Shown piece after piece: positions 1 to 13,253 of a stretch of DNA of 64,000 bases. Within the stretch, counting starts at the first letter, position 1, and each line of letters begins with the position of its first letter. The position numbers were made by a program, and so were the translations under genes. The stretch lies in contig CAMZMU010000041.1 in assembly GCA_947311845.1 (NCBI GenBank), forward strand, positions 115,592,094 to 115,656,093, in the 5' to 3' direction. Origin of the DNA: Poa pratensis. Lineage: Eukaryota; Streptophyta; Magnoliopsida; Poales; Poaceae. The notes below the pieces were generated by a model. It did no database searches, was not told the DNA's origin, and was given only the letters and a program-made list of their open reading frames with translations.

Positions 1-773
1 TTTATTGTCAGAAAGCTATTTAATTAGACAGTAGAGTAGAACATTTTAGGGCAGAACAGTATTATCAATTTATCATACAGTGAAGGATGTTCATAGAGAA
101 TTTCCATGTGCATACAAACAAAAAGAACAGAAAACATGAGTGTAAGAAAGCTAAAGTCATAGTTCACATCTGAACTGTACAGTCATTCAACTATCAATTC
201 AGTCATATCAAAGCAGGTTTCACATCTAATGTGATGAAGTGATGCCTCCAGAAATTTTATGACATAATTGATAGTTGAATGACTGAATATTTTCCTGGCG
301 CGCTAATTTTATTTTCTTTATCTGAAAGCATTTGTGATGTGTACAATCAATGCAGATGTGGGGGTTAGGGCTTTTGATTTTTCCGATATGAGTAAGCAAT
401 TTTTACGAAAGGTATGCAATGTTTAATTTTCCGTTAGATTTAAATTTGGTTATCTGAAAATAGTAGCATGACGTGATTAATAGATAAATGGCTAGAGAAA
501 TCTTACTGAGATAATCTTAGTTTTATGTGTTTTTAATATATTGAAACAATTAGTGTAAAAACTAAACAATCACGAGCTAATCTGTAATTACCCTCTGATT
601 TTTATGTCCTTGTTGATTTTGTACGGTCTGATTTTGCATGCCCTTCTGAATTTCCACACACTTTCTATGTAATTAGCCTCTGATTTTGTAATTGGCATAG
701 TAGAATATTATGCTAAGAACATTTTATGTTTCATATTAAAATTCTTTGAAGACGTTGCCCACACATTAGTTAC
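1..773. other. AT-rich stretch, probable ROPGAP intron 3 or truncation
   Basis: The donor AAG|GTAACT at 774/773 opens this region, and no further GAP exon is recognisable on the minus strand. It contains only the 181-284 foldback and AT-rich, non-coding-looking sequence. Confidence 0.5.
181..284. repeat. Short foldback repeat (19-bp perfect arms)
   Basis: Positions 181-199 (agtcattcaactatcaatt) are the exact reverse complement of 266-284, with about 66 bases between the arms and partial pairing continuing inward (GTCAT/ATGAC). It lies where the next ROPGAP intron would be. It could be a very small MITE or a chance foldback; I see no convincing target-site duplication. Confidence 0.6.
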
Positions 774-1528
774 CTTAATTAAACTAGCAAGGCAGTGCAC
801 GTCGATGTCCTGAGGCACGACACCCCTGTTAAGCTGTTCTCTGACATGCTCCTCCTGGCTGTTCTCCGGAGTGATACGGAAGATACCTTCTGCCTACATA
901 TAATCGATCCACAAATATTGGTGAACAAACTGGCAACATAAATTTCAAAGCTACTTTCTCGGCTCCAAAAGGAAGTTTCAGCAAAGAGAAACGAGTAATG
1001 TTGCTGGTGCTACCTTGAGGCCGTCTTGCGAGTAGAGCCTCTCTTGCATGAGCAGAAGGATCTTGGGGACCGAGTTCCCTTCTCGTCATAGCCGCACTGC
1101 ATCGACTCCGGCGACACCCCGAAGACGCTCGCGCTACAGAAATTCAGCTCACATTTGAAAAAGGGACCGAGCTTCGAACTGAAAATCCGAATCAGTAACC
1201 TAGAACAGAGCTGCGCGCATTCAGGTGTATACTAACCTGGCGCTGGGTACTTGGCAGGGGATTTCGAGCTCGAACTCGACGGGGAGGCCGAGGAATCCCT
1301 GGAGGCGGTCGAAGGTGACGTGCGCGACGTGGCGGACGTCGGTGGGCCAGCCGATGTCCATCCCCCAGGGACGGACGGGTCGTCGGCGTCCGCCATCTGG
1401 CACGGCAGCACGACCGACTTGCGCAGCGCGCTCAGCAGCAGCTCCAGCACCTGCCCCTGCTGCTGCTCCGCCTTCTTCTCTCCCCCGCCTCCGCAGCCAT
1501 TGTTGGGGACGAGCGCCACCTCAGCCAT
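774..1528 (-). pseudogene. CRIB-domain ROP GTPase-activating protein, 5' exons with two frameshifts
   Basis: Three exons read on the minus strand: 1528-1237, 1133-1014 and 893-774, each with GT/AG borders. Exon 1 (start MAEVALVPNN) carries a CRIB motif, GWPTDVRHVAHVTFDR, followed by GFLGLPVEFELEIP. Exon 2 reads SVFGVSPESMQCGYDEKG, then SVPKILLLMQERLY. Exon 3 reads EGIFRITPENSQEEHVREQL, then DIDVHCLASLIK. CRIB followed by RhoGAP is the plant ROPGAP architecture, which stimulates GTP hydrolysis by ROP GTPases at the plasma membrane. Exon 1 needs one extra base near 1367 (VP to WGMDIGW) and exon 2 needs one near 1079 (EKG to NSVPK). As written the frame is broken twice. The remaining GAP exons are not recognisable in 1-773, so they lie beyond the window or are lost. 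Identity is confident; pseudogene status is less so, because two 1-base deletions could be assembly errors. Confidence 0.8.
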
Positions 1529-1599
1529 GGCGACCTGGCCTGGCATCTCTTCCTAGCGGTGGTGCTTGCTTGCTGGTTCTTGAGCTGGGGGCGGTGCTA

Positions 1600-4500
1600 C
1601 GATTTTAAATGGCGTCAGGGGGGACGGGTAGGGCCCTTTTGGCTTTGTGTTCGTCTTTGCGATCTCGAATTCGAATTGGGGGGAAAGCACGTGGGGCCTG
1701 GAGCCCAGACAAGATCTCCAACGGCTGCCAAATTCGAATACTAGGCAGCTCTGTAGCGCGCGGTAGACATCTTCACAGCAGTGCTTTGCCCGCATCCCTC
1801 AAAACAAAAAGCGTGCTTCCCCGTACAAAAAAAAAATGAAAGCAGTGCTTATTTCCAATCACATTTTTCCAGAAGAAGATTACCCGGCCTGCATGCATCG
1901 ATTGGTGCACGAGACAATATGTTATTCATTATTTTAAATCCAGTAATCGAACAAAATCTATCCAGGAAAAACCTAAAGCCGTTTGTCTCGCGACATAACT
2001 CCACCATCCACCAGGTAACCGCTAACACTAACTCTATGGTAAAAGACTAAAACAAACCAAAAAAAGTACACAAACTTGTAGGTTAAGCCTTCGAGAGAAA
2101 AACGCTTCGATGATGACGAGTCTCACCATAGGTCGATCTCTAAAAGTTCATCCCCAAACTCGAAGTTCGACTCACCACTTTCAGCAAGGACGGACGAATG
2201 CACGCGTCGACATTGGCTGATGAGGGGTTCATGTGTTTCCACCAGAGTGTGCATACTCGACGTTAAAGCAGCATCTACCATCATCATGTATTCACATGTC
2301 CAGCTACTGACACCTCGCTAGACAGACTCCGCTGGAGAAGATACCAGAAGACAGAGACGTCCCATACTGCCTCGCCAACAGTCAGTATTGCAGCATCCTC
2401 GATCCAGCAACATCAGGCATAGGCATGACTTAACGTCTCCGCAAGAGGTATCGTGTGTAGCACATGCGGCAAAGGGCATGACCCGACGCCTCCTCTCAAA
2501 CATAGTGTGTAGCACCTGCCGACGACATGCATAACTTGATGTGCCTCCATAAGAAACATCGTTCATAGCACCTGCTGAGTCGGATCGGACCCAATCTGGA
2601 GGTGAAGAGGGCGCCATATATCGCTGCCATCCTAAAGATAACCATCGCCAGCTCAAGAACGAGCTGCTAGGTCGTCCACACAATCGCGGAGGTCGCCGCC
2701 GTCTAACAACCAAGGTCGCTGCCCCTATTGCAAAACTTCAGCGGCGCTATTGACGACACAGTGAGCAGATCGCGGACATGCCATCACTACTTGACCGACA
2801 ACCAGATACCATGATGCCATGCAGCAGCAGCCGCCCGTCATCACCAACATCATGTTGCAGACAACTGCCAAACCCACTGCGTAGGCCTGTCGGTAGAAGA
2901 ATTACGTTGTAGCGGCCTCGGCACTGATACAACTTATCATTTTACATTATTTTTATTGAACTAATCTATTAACTAATGCTACTTTTTGTTTCTACATATT
3001 TTTGCATCGCAGGAAATCCCTATTTACGGAGGCCTATAAATACGGGAAAAAATACCAAATTCAGATTCTTCGAGCTAAGGCAGCGGCCCCACAGCCCCGA
3101 CGCGGGCCAGGGGTGCATCGACCTACCGCGCCGCCTCCTAGGGCACCCCCTAACATCACCCTGACGAATAGATATTCCTTATGACCTAAAAACATCGGTG
3201 CAGAGTTATTTTACGAAGATTAGACACAGAGCCGAGACCCACCGATGATCAAATCTAAAGGCAATCTGGAGGGCGGTTCCGGTACTTTGCCGGAGGGGGA
3301 ATCCATCACTCGAGGATTCTTTATCAACCATAACTTGCTGGCTCCATGATAATGTGAGAGTAGTCCACCCTTAGATTATAGATCCATAGCAATAGTTAGA
3401 TGACATCTTCTCTCCCTTATTTTTCAATACAAAAGTCTCGTGAGATTTAATAGTTGTTGTGTTTGTTGGGATATGTGCCCTAAGTAGTCCACCCTTGGAT
3501 AATGTCGCCTACATGACTAGTCTACCCTTACATAATGAGCCCTACATGATTGAGATCCATTAGATGTAATAGTTTTTGTGTTTGTTGGGATATGATGATT
3601 GTCACTTTATGATCAGATTTGTTTGCACTATATATTGATATGTTTTGCTATCATGATGCATTATTTTATAGTCATATATGCTCTCCGATTTATTTGTATG
3701 CTTTGGCCCAGTTATATGTTTACATCTTTAGAGTGGGTGGTGTATGATACTTGGTTCAACCTTACATTTTCTTTTTATCCTAGTGACATATAGGGATACG
3801 ACGCATATTGTGTTGTTGCGGCTAAAAGTAAAATAATGATTTATGTATCACACTTGGATACTTGGATGTTGTTTTTATTGTTTACATTATATCACATTAC
3901 TTAAGACAATATTAATTTGTTTATTTGAACTTAATACATAGAGATGTAAACGTAGAAGTGGTTTCGAAGTGGAGAAGTAGTTATAGATGTGGTTCAGTAC
4001 TCGTCTGTATATTTCGCACCTATTGCCTATATGAAATATTGCCATGAATGATCATAGTCATGAAAATAAATATAAGTACAATTTAATCTCTGCCCCACTA
4101 TAATTTATTCACCCAACATTGTTATGTTTATAGAGATGGCTCCAATGAGAGAAAGGTAATAATCCAAGAAACCGTAGGAAATATAGAAGATTATTACTTC
4201 ATTATATGAACTATTCTAAGTAAGATTTTTTTGATCTGGGTAGAGGATTCAGAATTGGTATTGGATCAACTTGATATCACACATTTGGATGTAAGTATTA
4301 GACAAAAGAATTGAATAATTCATGTTGGATCATCCTGATACCACGCGTTTGGATGTCGAGTGAATCACAACAAGGAAACTTGTAGGAAATGCAAGCAATA
4401 CGCATGCTAAATGTGCACGGTCGCACTCGATCCTTTGCCCCGATGGTTTTGGTTGAAATCGCACACACCCACGCTACTTACTACCCCTTCACTCCCTCCA

Positions 4501-7500
4501 TCACTTAGTTTCAACCACCATCGGTTGGATATGGTAAACAATCATGAGTGGGAGGCCGCCAAAATCGCAACAATGACGTTCGGGTAAGCTCTTCCATCCA
4601 CTATGTTCTTATCCTTATCTTATCCTGATTTGCATGTCACCTCTCCTTGTGTGCATCCTTTTAATATCTCTAATTTCACCCCCTTCACTCTTCATTCCCA
4701 TGCTATCCCGTCCCCACTTTCTTCTCCTCTAGTTGCACTCCTTCCACTCCCCATGCACTACCAATGGCATATAAATTCTAGATATGACATTCGCGCTCCC
4801 ATCCCATGACACCCCTCCCTTCCTCCCTACCATGGATTCCCCTTCCCCTATCGCATGGTGCCCACCCTCCTCCTAAAAACTAGAGCATGAGGAAAAGTTC
4901 AAAATTTCGGATGCTAGATTTCACTGAGTTTGCAGGACAATACAAGATGTTCGCAACTATAGCCTATGCCTACTCCTACACATAGATAGGGCTCGTAACC
5001 AAGGGGCATCTGGCTATCGACCTAACATAGGACCAAAGACTACGTACCACTTTCTCGTGCATGAGTAACTTATTTGTCCTTTTACCTTTCAATTCTGGAA
5101 TTGTTTAGTAACATTTTTGTGCATCATATGTTTGAAAGGAAGCACAACATATCAGCAATAAGGAAAGAAAAATGATAGAGAAGTGTGGTGAGAGCACATG
5201 TCATATATAGCACATATATGCCATTTGCTTACATCGGCACGTATAGCACTTCAAATGTTGGCAAGCCGCGTAAAGTTCTCATTTACTAGAGCTACATTTC
5301 TAAGAAAAACAATGTATAAACTTCAAAAGAGCAACGGAATTCTTCCTTGAAGAAAAAAAATTAGCCCCTTGTTTTTCTCTGAATGATTTAATTTAAATGA
5401 TCCAATTACTTTCCAATTTGAAAAATGCATGACTTGAATATGATTCTAGAAGATTTTTTTTCACTATTTTAATTTGGACGCCAAATGGAAATAAAAGTTA
5501 TTCATTCCATATTTTCTATTTAAATTTTGATAGTTGTGCTCACACAAGAAAATTTGCTCGACAACAACTCAATTGGATAAGCATTGTCCACATGTCATGG
5601 AGTTACTTTTAAATTATTGGGTGGCCAAACCGTACAAGTATGTCCTATGCATGATGTCGTCAAACTTCCATATTAAAAAAAATCACCCTCATGTTCACAC
5701 AATAAAATTAGCAAAAAATATATTTTAATTTGACGGGCATTTTTAATGTGTCGAGAACCAACTTTGGGCTTATTGGCTGATCAATCGGTGCAAATTGGTC
5801 ACATACATGTATAGGTGACATGCGCAAACTCTGATATTTAAATTTTCAACATCATGTTCATACTATAAACTTAACACAAAATTATCTACAATATTAGGAG
5901 ATAAATTGGTGCAAAGAGGGGGAACTTTGCACATCTTTTAGGAACATAGTGCATGTACCTGGTATGAGCATCTGACACCCATGAATTCTATTTGATTCTT
6001 TGGTGATAATATGAAATTGGTTTAGTCATACTCTAACTCCCACATATTAATTTTGGATGCAATTCATGTCATCATCAAATGCGCCTATTTTTGGAATCTA
6101 ATTATAATTCTAAAATTCTAGTCCAGTTCATAGAAGATAAACAAAGTGTAAGGATACTTATCTTCTGTTTACATGACGAATATCTCTCTTAATGCCGCTG
6201 ACCTACCTGAAGACCAAGCTCATAACCAAGATATGATTAACTATTGACCTACCATAGGACAAATCACTTATGAGACTCTACAACCCAAGTATTTATAGGT
6301 AGCAAGCGTTTCTCGAAGAAAACAGTGATAGCTTACTTCTCTTTCTTCCTCCCATATCTTGGAATTCTCCCAATCCCATTTGGTTAATTATTTGTCATGT
6401 TTGTACACATCTGTGATATGAATTTGATACATAATAGGAATAGAAGGCATCAGGAGTTTGCGATATCTCCCAAAAAGTATCGCTCCCCCTCGGCATGATG
6501 GGCCGACACGATTCTGCCTAATTGGTGACCCTTTCCCCTTTTCATCCAATAGTTTGTTTTTTTGCCACATGAAGCTTGCTAGAACATCCAAGTAAATAAT
6601 ATATGGAGTCCGCTCGTGCTTCTAGTTAGCTCAAGAATACTATGTTAACACGGATGCATTAGAGCCTATGCGTTTTTATGACCACATTAAATCAAATAAT
6701 TATTATTTCATATATTAGCAAATCAAATCCAAATGGCGGGAATCCTTGATTCACGTGTGCTGTGGTAAGCTGTGGTAAGTAAAATCACAAAATATTGATT
6801 TTAATTGTGTAATAATGAAAATCACAATGAAAATCGCAGGACAATTTAAATGCCAATTAGAACAAAGAAGCAAATCTAGACCACGTCAAAGACCGCACGG
6901 GCTCCTTTGTCGTTACATGAAACAGCGTTGGGATATAGAATAATGTGGCCCGGCTGCACGACGGCACTCTCCGACACATGGGAACAAAACAACCATTAGA
7001 TGCAACCGATGGCACTCTTCAACGAAGGGGAGGCCATCCACGACCACGATACAACCATGGTCTTTGGCTTTGGGCGAGTCCTCACGTCGCGGAGGCCGCT
7101 CCCACCGGATACCTCGTCGTGTGCACACCAAGTCGCCAACACCATACATGGCACTCGCGTGTAATTGGTTATGCATGTTCCGGGCTGGGATGGATCAGCG
7201 CTAACCGGACCATGTGACGGCCCAACAGTAACTACACCAACCAATCCCTTAGATTACACTGTTTTTTCTCATAGCAACCATCAACCAATAACATCTATAT
7301 GGGTTTATTACTTGTGGGGATCAATTTCTAATTACTCCATTGGTCAACCATCTTCTAATTACTTTGTCTCTCTTTCATTCATCCACCCACTCGCTACACC
7401 CCAAGTGGTCCGGTGCACAAACTTTTGTTCATATCCACCATTTTTTTATTTTCGCCTTGTGTATTTGTTCGACTCCAAGAAGGCTATGTCTACCGTCCAC

Positions 7501-8170
7501 ACAATGGATATATGGTAAAATGCGTGAGGGTTTTTTTGTCTGATCATGAAGACCAAAATGCATGCGAGCGAGTGCAGAATTACAAATGAAGAGATACTGC
7601 GTAATATTGTTTTCTCTTTGTGGATCATGTTTGGATATTTAAAAAAGTACCGTGGGTTCCTCGACTTTGAACTGATGTGATGTTGCTCAATCGGGTGTCA
7701 TTTACTCCAGTTAACAACCTCTTTTCTCACTGAGGAAGAAATGATAATTGTTTGGCTTTATCTTGACGAACTATAAAATAGTGAATTCTCTTTGAGTTAT
7801 CACATCATCTTGAACTTAGTACATATTTCAAAGAACAATGCAATTCCTCATTCCAAAACTAAGAGAGGTAACCATTATTAAAGGAGATAAAAGCGCTCAT
7901 AAACAATGACCTAAATCTTAGCTATTTATGTCATTGCCTCTATCTGTAAATCATTAATAAATGAGCAATGCTTCCCAAAAATCATCTTAATTTTACTTTT
8001 TCTTTTCTAAATTGTCCAAACACATTTTATTTTTTGGTCCTCTAGGCTATGAATGGGATATCTATCGACATATAAGCCACCAAAACAATTACCATTGGAT
8101 AACGAAAGTTACGTATCATGGTCATGGTAGATGTGTCAGGAACATATCTTTTGTTAGCAACTATACAGAG
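1600..8170. other. Decayed repeat-derived spacer
   Basis: No reading frame here looks like a conserved protein. Sequence at 2300-2900 has GC-richer, transposon-like composition with many stops. A partial tandem duplication at 3361-3600 repeats 'tagtccacccttgga' and 'tgtgtttgttgggatatg' about 120 bases apart. A phrase resembling 'ggctcataaccaag...gacctaccataggacaaat' recurs at about 4985-5050 and 6195-6270, and again near 9340-9410. I interpret the stretch as old, mutually inserted transposon remnants. I could not assign a family. Confidence 0.5.
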
Positions 8171-8181
8171 AAAGAGAAAGG

Positions 8182-8317
8182 TGGACATGGATCCCCTGTC
8201 GTAGCCTAACTTACCGTTGAGCCACAGACATGTGGGGGCCACCATGGGTGGGGCCCACCTGTCAGCGACCGAAAGGCAGAGTATGGCAGAGATTGGCACG
8301 TCAGAGGATCCATGTCT
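8182..8317. mobile_element. hAT-type MITE
   Basis: A 136-bp element is flanked by the perfect 8-bp direct repeat GAGAAAGG (8174-8181 and 8318-8325). Its ends are inverted: TGGACATGGATCCCCTG on the left pairs with CAGAGGATCCATGTCT on the right. An 8-bp duplication is characteristic of hAT transposition. There is no coding capacity, so mobilisation would require a transposase in trans. Confidence 0.65.
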
Positions 8318-8676
8318 GAGAAAGGTATGACATAACCACGGTTTTTGCAAGTGGATAATGTTTGGATAGGAAGAAAAACGTTATGGGTTTCGTCAATGTT
8401 GAATTATCGGGATGCTACTCTACTAGGCGACTCTTCTTAGCTCGTTCTTTTATCCGAGGAACGAATGACGACAATCATCAGACTTTACTTTAATGAACTA
8501 ACTTTATAATATTGAAGTGTGTTCCCTATCTGCAACATCTTGGTCTTCTGGAATAGTTCAGCGGAGGAAAACAAAACTCCTTTTAAGTAGAAAAGAAGAA
8601 GAAACCAAGTAAATTCATCATTTGTGTAATGTGTTGATATTTAAAATCCTAACCTACCGGAGGACATGGCTCATAA

Positions 8677-9034
8677 GAGCATCTCCAACCACGATGACCG
8701 ACCGCCCCTAAAAGTGGTCTCCTCCAACCGTGTCCCTCAAAGCCTCCCCAAATTGTCGGGTCATTTGCATGTGATTGATGGAGAAGGAGAGAGAAGAGTC
8801 AATGAAGGATAAAAGAAAGAAAAACAAAAGAAAGTGGACGCGACCGCACGTCCGGTCGCCCCCAAACCCTCCCCACATATGGGGTGAGTTTGGGGTGTGC
8901 CGGATAGCCCGGACGGGGAGAGTTTGGGGGAGACGGTTGGATGCACAATTTTACTCTCTCTCCTGTCCGGACGGCTGTCCGGACGTCCGTCTGGATGTTT
9001 GGGGAGGATTTGGCAACCGTGACTGGAGATGCTA
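8677..9034. mobile_element. PIF/Harbinger (Tourist-like) MITE
   Basis: A 358-bp element runs from GAGCATCTCCAACCACG to its approximate inverse CGTGACTGGAGATGCTA. It is flanked by TAA on both sides (8674-8676 and 9035-9037), the TWA target duplication expected for PIF/Harbinger. The interior has GTCCGGACGG-type motifs but no transposase. Confidence 0.75.
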
Positions 9035-9037
9035 TAA

Positions 9038-10260
9038 CAAAGCGATTATTAGCAATCGGGCCTCCATAGGTCTGCAACCCAAGTCTTCTACAACGCTTAA
9101 GGATCAATCCTTCAAATGCAAATATCTTATTGCTTATTATACGTATCTTGAAATTCTCTTATCTCATTTATTTGTTACGTCTCTACATATAAAGTAAATA
9201 GTTTTGTTAGATATGGGCATGGAGTACACCATGCATTGCCGTTGCAAAAGCATGTGCTACCAGCACAAGAAAAAATGGCAGAGGAGCACGAGGGAAGCAT
9301 ATGTATGTTGTGTTTGTATTAACTACAGAGCGGTTATAGCCGCTGGCCTACCCACGGGCTAGGGTCATAACCAAGGGATTTTTACCATGGACCTATCATG
9401 GACAAATGACTTCACGTCAGCGACAACCATCCAAGTTCTTATAAGGATCATGGCATTCCAAGGAAATCAAAAATAGACTGGTTTCTCACTTCTCTTTTTC
9501 ATGTTAGAATCCTAGTCCCATTTTTTATTGCGTCCCTATACAATATGGATAAGAATTTGGATAAATATGGGCATAGAAGACAACAAGAATTTCAATGGAG
9601 CTTGAAAATTTCAACCGGCGCTTGCACTTCTTGTTTTCCATCGGTGCTGCGACAGGATTGCATGAAACATTCATAGTCAACAAAGGAAACATGATAGATG
9701 AGCACAAAAAAGGTTCCGTCCTCGTAGTAGCAACTCAACGTGTTGGTTACTTTCCTAGTTAATCAAGGAATTTCTCCCTTATGGAGTAGAAAAGATCACC
9801 TTGTTAGTAACCAGCAACCACATGTGTTCTAACCGACGGCGTATTCCAAATACAAAGTGCCGGTAGGCTAGGACTTCCAGCCGTTACGCTCGATCCCAGT
9901 CTTTAGTCAATTCCTGATTTTGCATCGAGGACTTGAGTTTTTTAAATAGCACAAATCTGATGCGTAGCCAGTCTTTAGTCAAGATTAACACCCAGTGTTG
10001 AGGAGAGAACGCTAACTTATCAATCTCCTATATTATTTTTTGGAAAATCTATATCCTTACGCGTTCTCTTTCTTCTTTTAGCGCTTTGCATTGGGGACAT
10101 AACTTTTTGGTTTTCTCTCTCCCGTCGAGATCTGAAACGCGACCAACCAATTTTTCACGGACGTGAAAATAATTCCGCAGCCTCCAAGAGTCGAACGTGG
10201 GAGCTCGGGTGCGCATTTTAGGGTAAAAATGTGATAGCCAGCCCGTCAAAGGGTCCCTTT
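9038..10260. other. Spacer with no recognisable gene
   Basis: No conserved reading frame is visible. About 9330-9620 is a diverged copy of about 6190-6500: both hold 'cataaccaag', 'gacctatcatggacaaat' and then 'cttctctttt...cccatttt'. This points to an old direct repeat of transposon origin. Confidence 0.45.
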
Positions 10261-10261
10261 G

Positions 10262-10770
10262 AGGAGTAAATAGTTCACATGATGATGGTGATGTTATCAA
10301 GATGTCGTGTAAGTACTCACCACTATGATGACAATGTAGTTATCAAGGTGTTGAGTATATAGTTACCACTTTAGTGATGATGTAATTATCAAGATGCTGA
10401 GTTATCAGGGTGTTGTGTAAAAAATTACCAACATGGTGCCGATGTAGTTATCACAGTGTTGATTAAGTAGTTACCAAGCAAACATTGATGTAGTTATCAA
10501 GGTGGTGCTCACATAGTTATCACGGTCTTTACTTAGTAGTTATCAACGTGGTGCCGATATGTTACCAACATGGCGCTGGTATAGCTAGTTACCAATATGT
10601 TGAGTAAATAGTTACCAGGGTGGCGTTGATTTAGTTATCAAGGTGTTGAGCCAACATGGTGTTGTATAGCTATCAGAGTGTGAAGTTGGTTATTAACAAG
10701 GTGCCGATATTTTCTTTAAAAAAACAAGGTGTTGATATTGTTACCAACATGATCTTCGTATAGTACCAAT
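10262..10770. repeat. Degenerate tandem array of 'gtagttatcaaggtgttgag'-like units
   Basis: The phrase 'tagttatcaaggtgttgag' and variants (tagttaccaacatggtg, tagttatcacggtcttt) recur more than ten times in about 500 bases with irregular 30-60 base spacing. No reading frame is maintained. It looks like an ancient expanded minisatellite or the interior of a decayed transposon. Confidence 0.65.
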
Positions 10771-10783
10771 GTTTAAATGGCAT

Positions 10784-11245
10784 GATCATTTTGTCCTCTA
10801 GTGCATGCACACATGTGCATGTGGTGAGAAGGTTTGGGGAACCGTTTTTATGCCCGATAATTTCTGTGTAGACAACACGGTAACATATATAGCATATGCC
10901 GAGTAAGTTATATGTTGCAGCTTGGTAACTTTTGATCCAAAAAAATATCGTCTAAATATACCAACATCGAATCTAGTTTTGAATGTCTCATCACTCTGAA
11001 TTTAAAGGTGAAAAATGATTTTGAATCAGGCCGATGGTTTTGACCTATAGAACATTTTGAATTTCCAGAATGGAAAGAATTTAGGATGATTGGTATTTTA
11101 TCTTCTAGTGCATGGACACATATGCATGTGGGGAGAAAGTTGGAGAATCGTCATCATAAGTTACGTACCACAAGCTGGATAAATTATGTGCCAAAGCCTA
11201 GTAACTTTTTACCCAAAAAAAATCGTTGAAACATACCAACATCCG
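10784..11245. repeat. Diverged direct duplication, about 300-bp period
   Basis: Phrases such as 'tcctctagtgcatgcacacatgtgcatgtg' near 10792 recur in altered form near 11100. The following 'ggtaacttttgatccaaaaa' near 10924 has a counterpart at about 11199. The two halves are clearly homologous but no longer identical. Confidence 0.6.
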
Positions 11246-12960
11246 TAGGTCCAACTGCCCCATGCCCCCACCAAATTTTGGTCTTAAGGGATTTGAAGTA
11301 ATAGATGATGCTAAGTCCCAGTTGGAAGCTAAATGCGTTGGATAGTGATTGTGCTGAAATAGTGAGTATATAACTGCGCAAGTGTTTGCCATTTTTATTC
11401 AAAAGTGATAAATGATTCGTTCATTGTACATTTTGTCCGATTGTAAGACCAGTGGGCCAAGCTGGACAGTACCTCTAGGACGAAAACAAAAATATCAGCA
11501 GTTTCAGATGCCAACATGTCACCATCTTCCGCCGATCCCGTGCCTCCCTTCAGCGGCAAAAGTTTGCAGCAAAAGGGCTAACTGACCCTCAAACTAGAAT
11601 GCTATTACAAGATTTTTTCTGTTCAAGATAATTCTTTTGTGAATAATTGGTTAAACCTTGGTTGTCGCCCACCATCACACGAAATTTTACAGAAACCAAA
11701 ATATTCACACCATGTGCCCGCCGAAAAGCCATTTCATGCTACAGAGGAGCAACACCGAGCTTTCTGCTCCGCATTGTTGACCACCAAGTAGCATGAGATA
11801 AAAATGGGAAACATAAGCGCTCGCAAGCTCTGCTTAAATACACATGGAAGTTACAATATGTCAGAACAAAGAATCACCGGGGCGACGTAGAGTCGCAGAC
11901 ACGCTATCCACCTAGTCCAATTAAATCTTGGTCATCCACCTCTATAATCATTTCAGCTTTACGTGATAGGATCTACATGTGCATATATTGCTAGGTTAGA
12001 GCATCTCCAACCGGCTTCCCCAAACCGCCCTATACGTCCGGCGGACAGCCCGGACACACTTTGGGCCAAAACCCAGCACCCAACCTCCGTGTCTTCCCTG
12101 TGTCTATTGCCCAGTATATACATGTCAACATTTTGATAGTAGAAAGGAGCCTTTTGTGTTATTTGCGATCGGCAATAAACAACGATGAAAACAAGATCAA
12201 ACACTGGGGACAAAGATTTTAACATGGTAAAACCCGTCTAATAAGAAGGATAAAAAACTGTGGGCAACAGCTAGCAAAAATTTCACTATTTCGAGAGAGG
12301 TTACAACGCCGGAGATTTACAACTGGTTCGACTATACCGTGCGCGGCTTACAAGAGGTACATATAACAGGCGTACCAACGTCGATACTGATCCGTACCGA
12401 GGGTGGCCAGCGGGAGCGTATGCTTCGCTTCCCTCCCCAGAAGTTAACCTCTTATCTGCAGAATCTTCAAACTACGATGCGACCAGCTCTCCTGTTACAC
12501 TAATCTCAATACTAGAACAATATCTTCTTGGCTTGCTTTTTTGATTTTTATTTATAGAAAGCTAATAAATTGTGATGGCCACTACAGTTGTACAGAAGAT
12601 GGGTGACATGGGCAGAGCTGTTCAGGTCCCTCTCTTTCCCTTTGTTTATCATACCTGGTTGTCAATCTATCTAGCAAGCATTCATTCATACAGCTTTCCA
12701 TGATACCCCACAGCGAGCACATGATGATGCTCCTCCATCATCATCATATTTACCATACGCATGGGAAGAAGATGTCAATCAAGTGTGCTCTGGTAACTAC
12801 GGACTTACCGAGTATCTGTAAATTCAGTTTGGGTGCTGAAATCCAGATGGCACGTTTGACCTGTTTCTTGCGGGGGAAATGTAGTGGTACTCTTTCGAGC
12901 TAATAATCTACTTACGAGATAAGACAGAAAACGCAAGCGTAATCAGGGCTGGTCAGAACT
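11246..12960. other. Spacer with a truncated PIF/Harbinger end
   Basis: No gene is recognisable. At 11999 a left terminal sequence GAGCATCTCCAACCGGC follows TTA (11996-11998), matching the ends of Tourist/PIF elements, but I could not find a matching right end downstream. This is probably a truncated MITE. Confidence 0.5.
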
Positions 12961-13099
12961 CAGAAGATGGGCGGTGCTGTCTGGAAGAAGCTAATGAGGT
13001 GAGGTGAGCACGACGGCTAAAGAAAAAGCCGACCAAAGCAAGAATCCTAGAAGAAAAAAGCGCGGGAGGCAGGCAGAGGCAGAGCGCAGCGCAGCGCCC

Positions 13100-13253
13100 T
13101 GTCTCCGACCTGTCACCGTCCTTTGGGTTTCCTTGCTTTCCCCTTCCGGCCTTCCACCCTCACCTCCTTCAAGCTGCTGGGGGTTTCGGACTTCCGGGTT
13201 CTTGTCGTCGCCATCGCCGTCGCCGCCGCCGCTCTCCGCTGCCGCTGCCGGAG
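13100..13253 (+). other. Probable 5' UTR exon of the membrane-protein gene at 13736
   Basis: A GC-rich, C/T-rich stretch ends at GAG|GTGAGTA (13253/13254), a strong splice donor. A plausible acceptor (CCAGGCCAG, about 13698) lies just before the start codon at 13736. The reading frames over it look like composition artefacts. The transcription start is not placed. Confidence 0.45.

Noticed and set aside
12700..12903. Short frame with His-rich stretch (HMMMLLHHHHIYH)
   Set aside because: The His run comes from a 'catcat' simple repeat. There is no homology, promoter or splice context.
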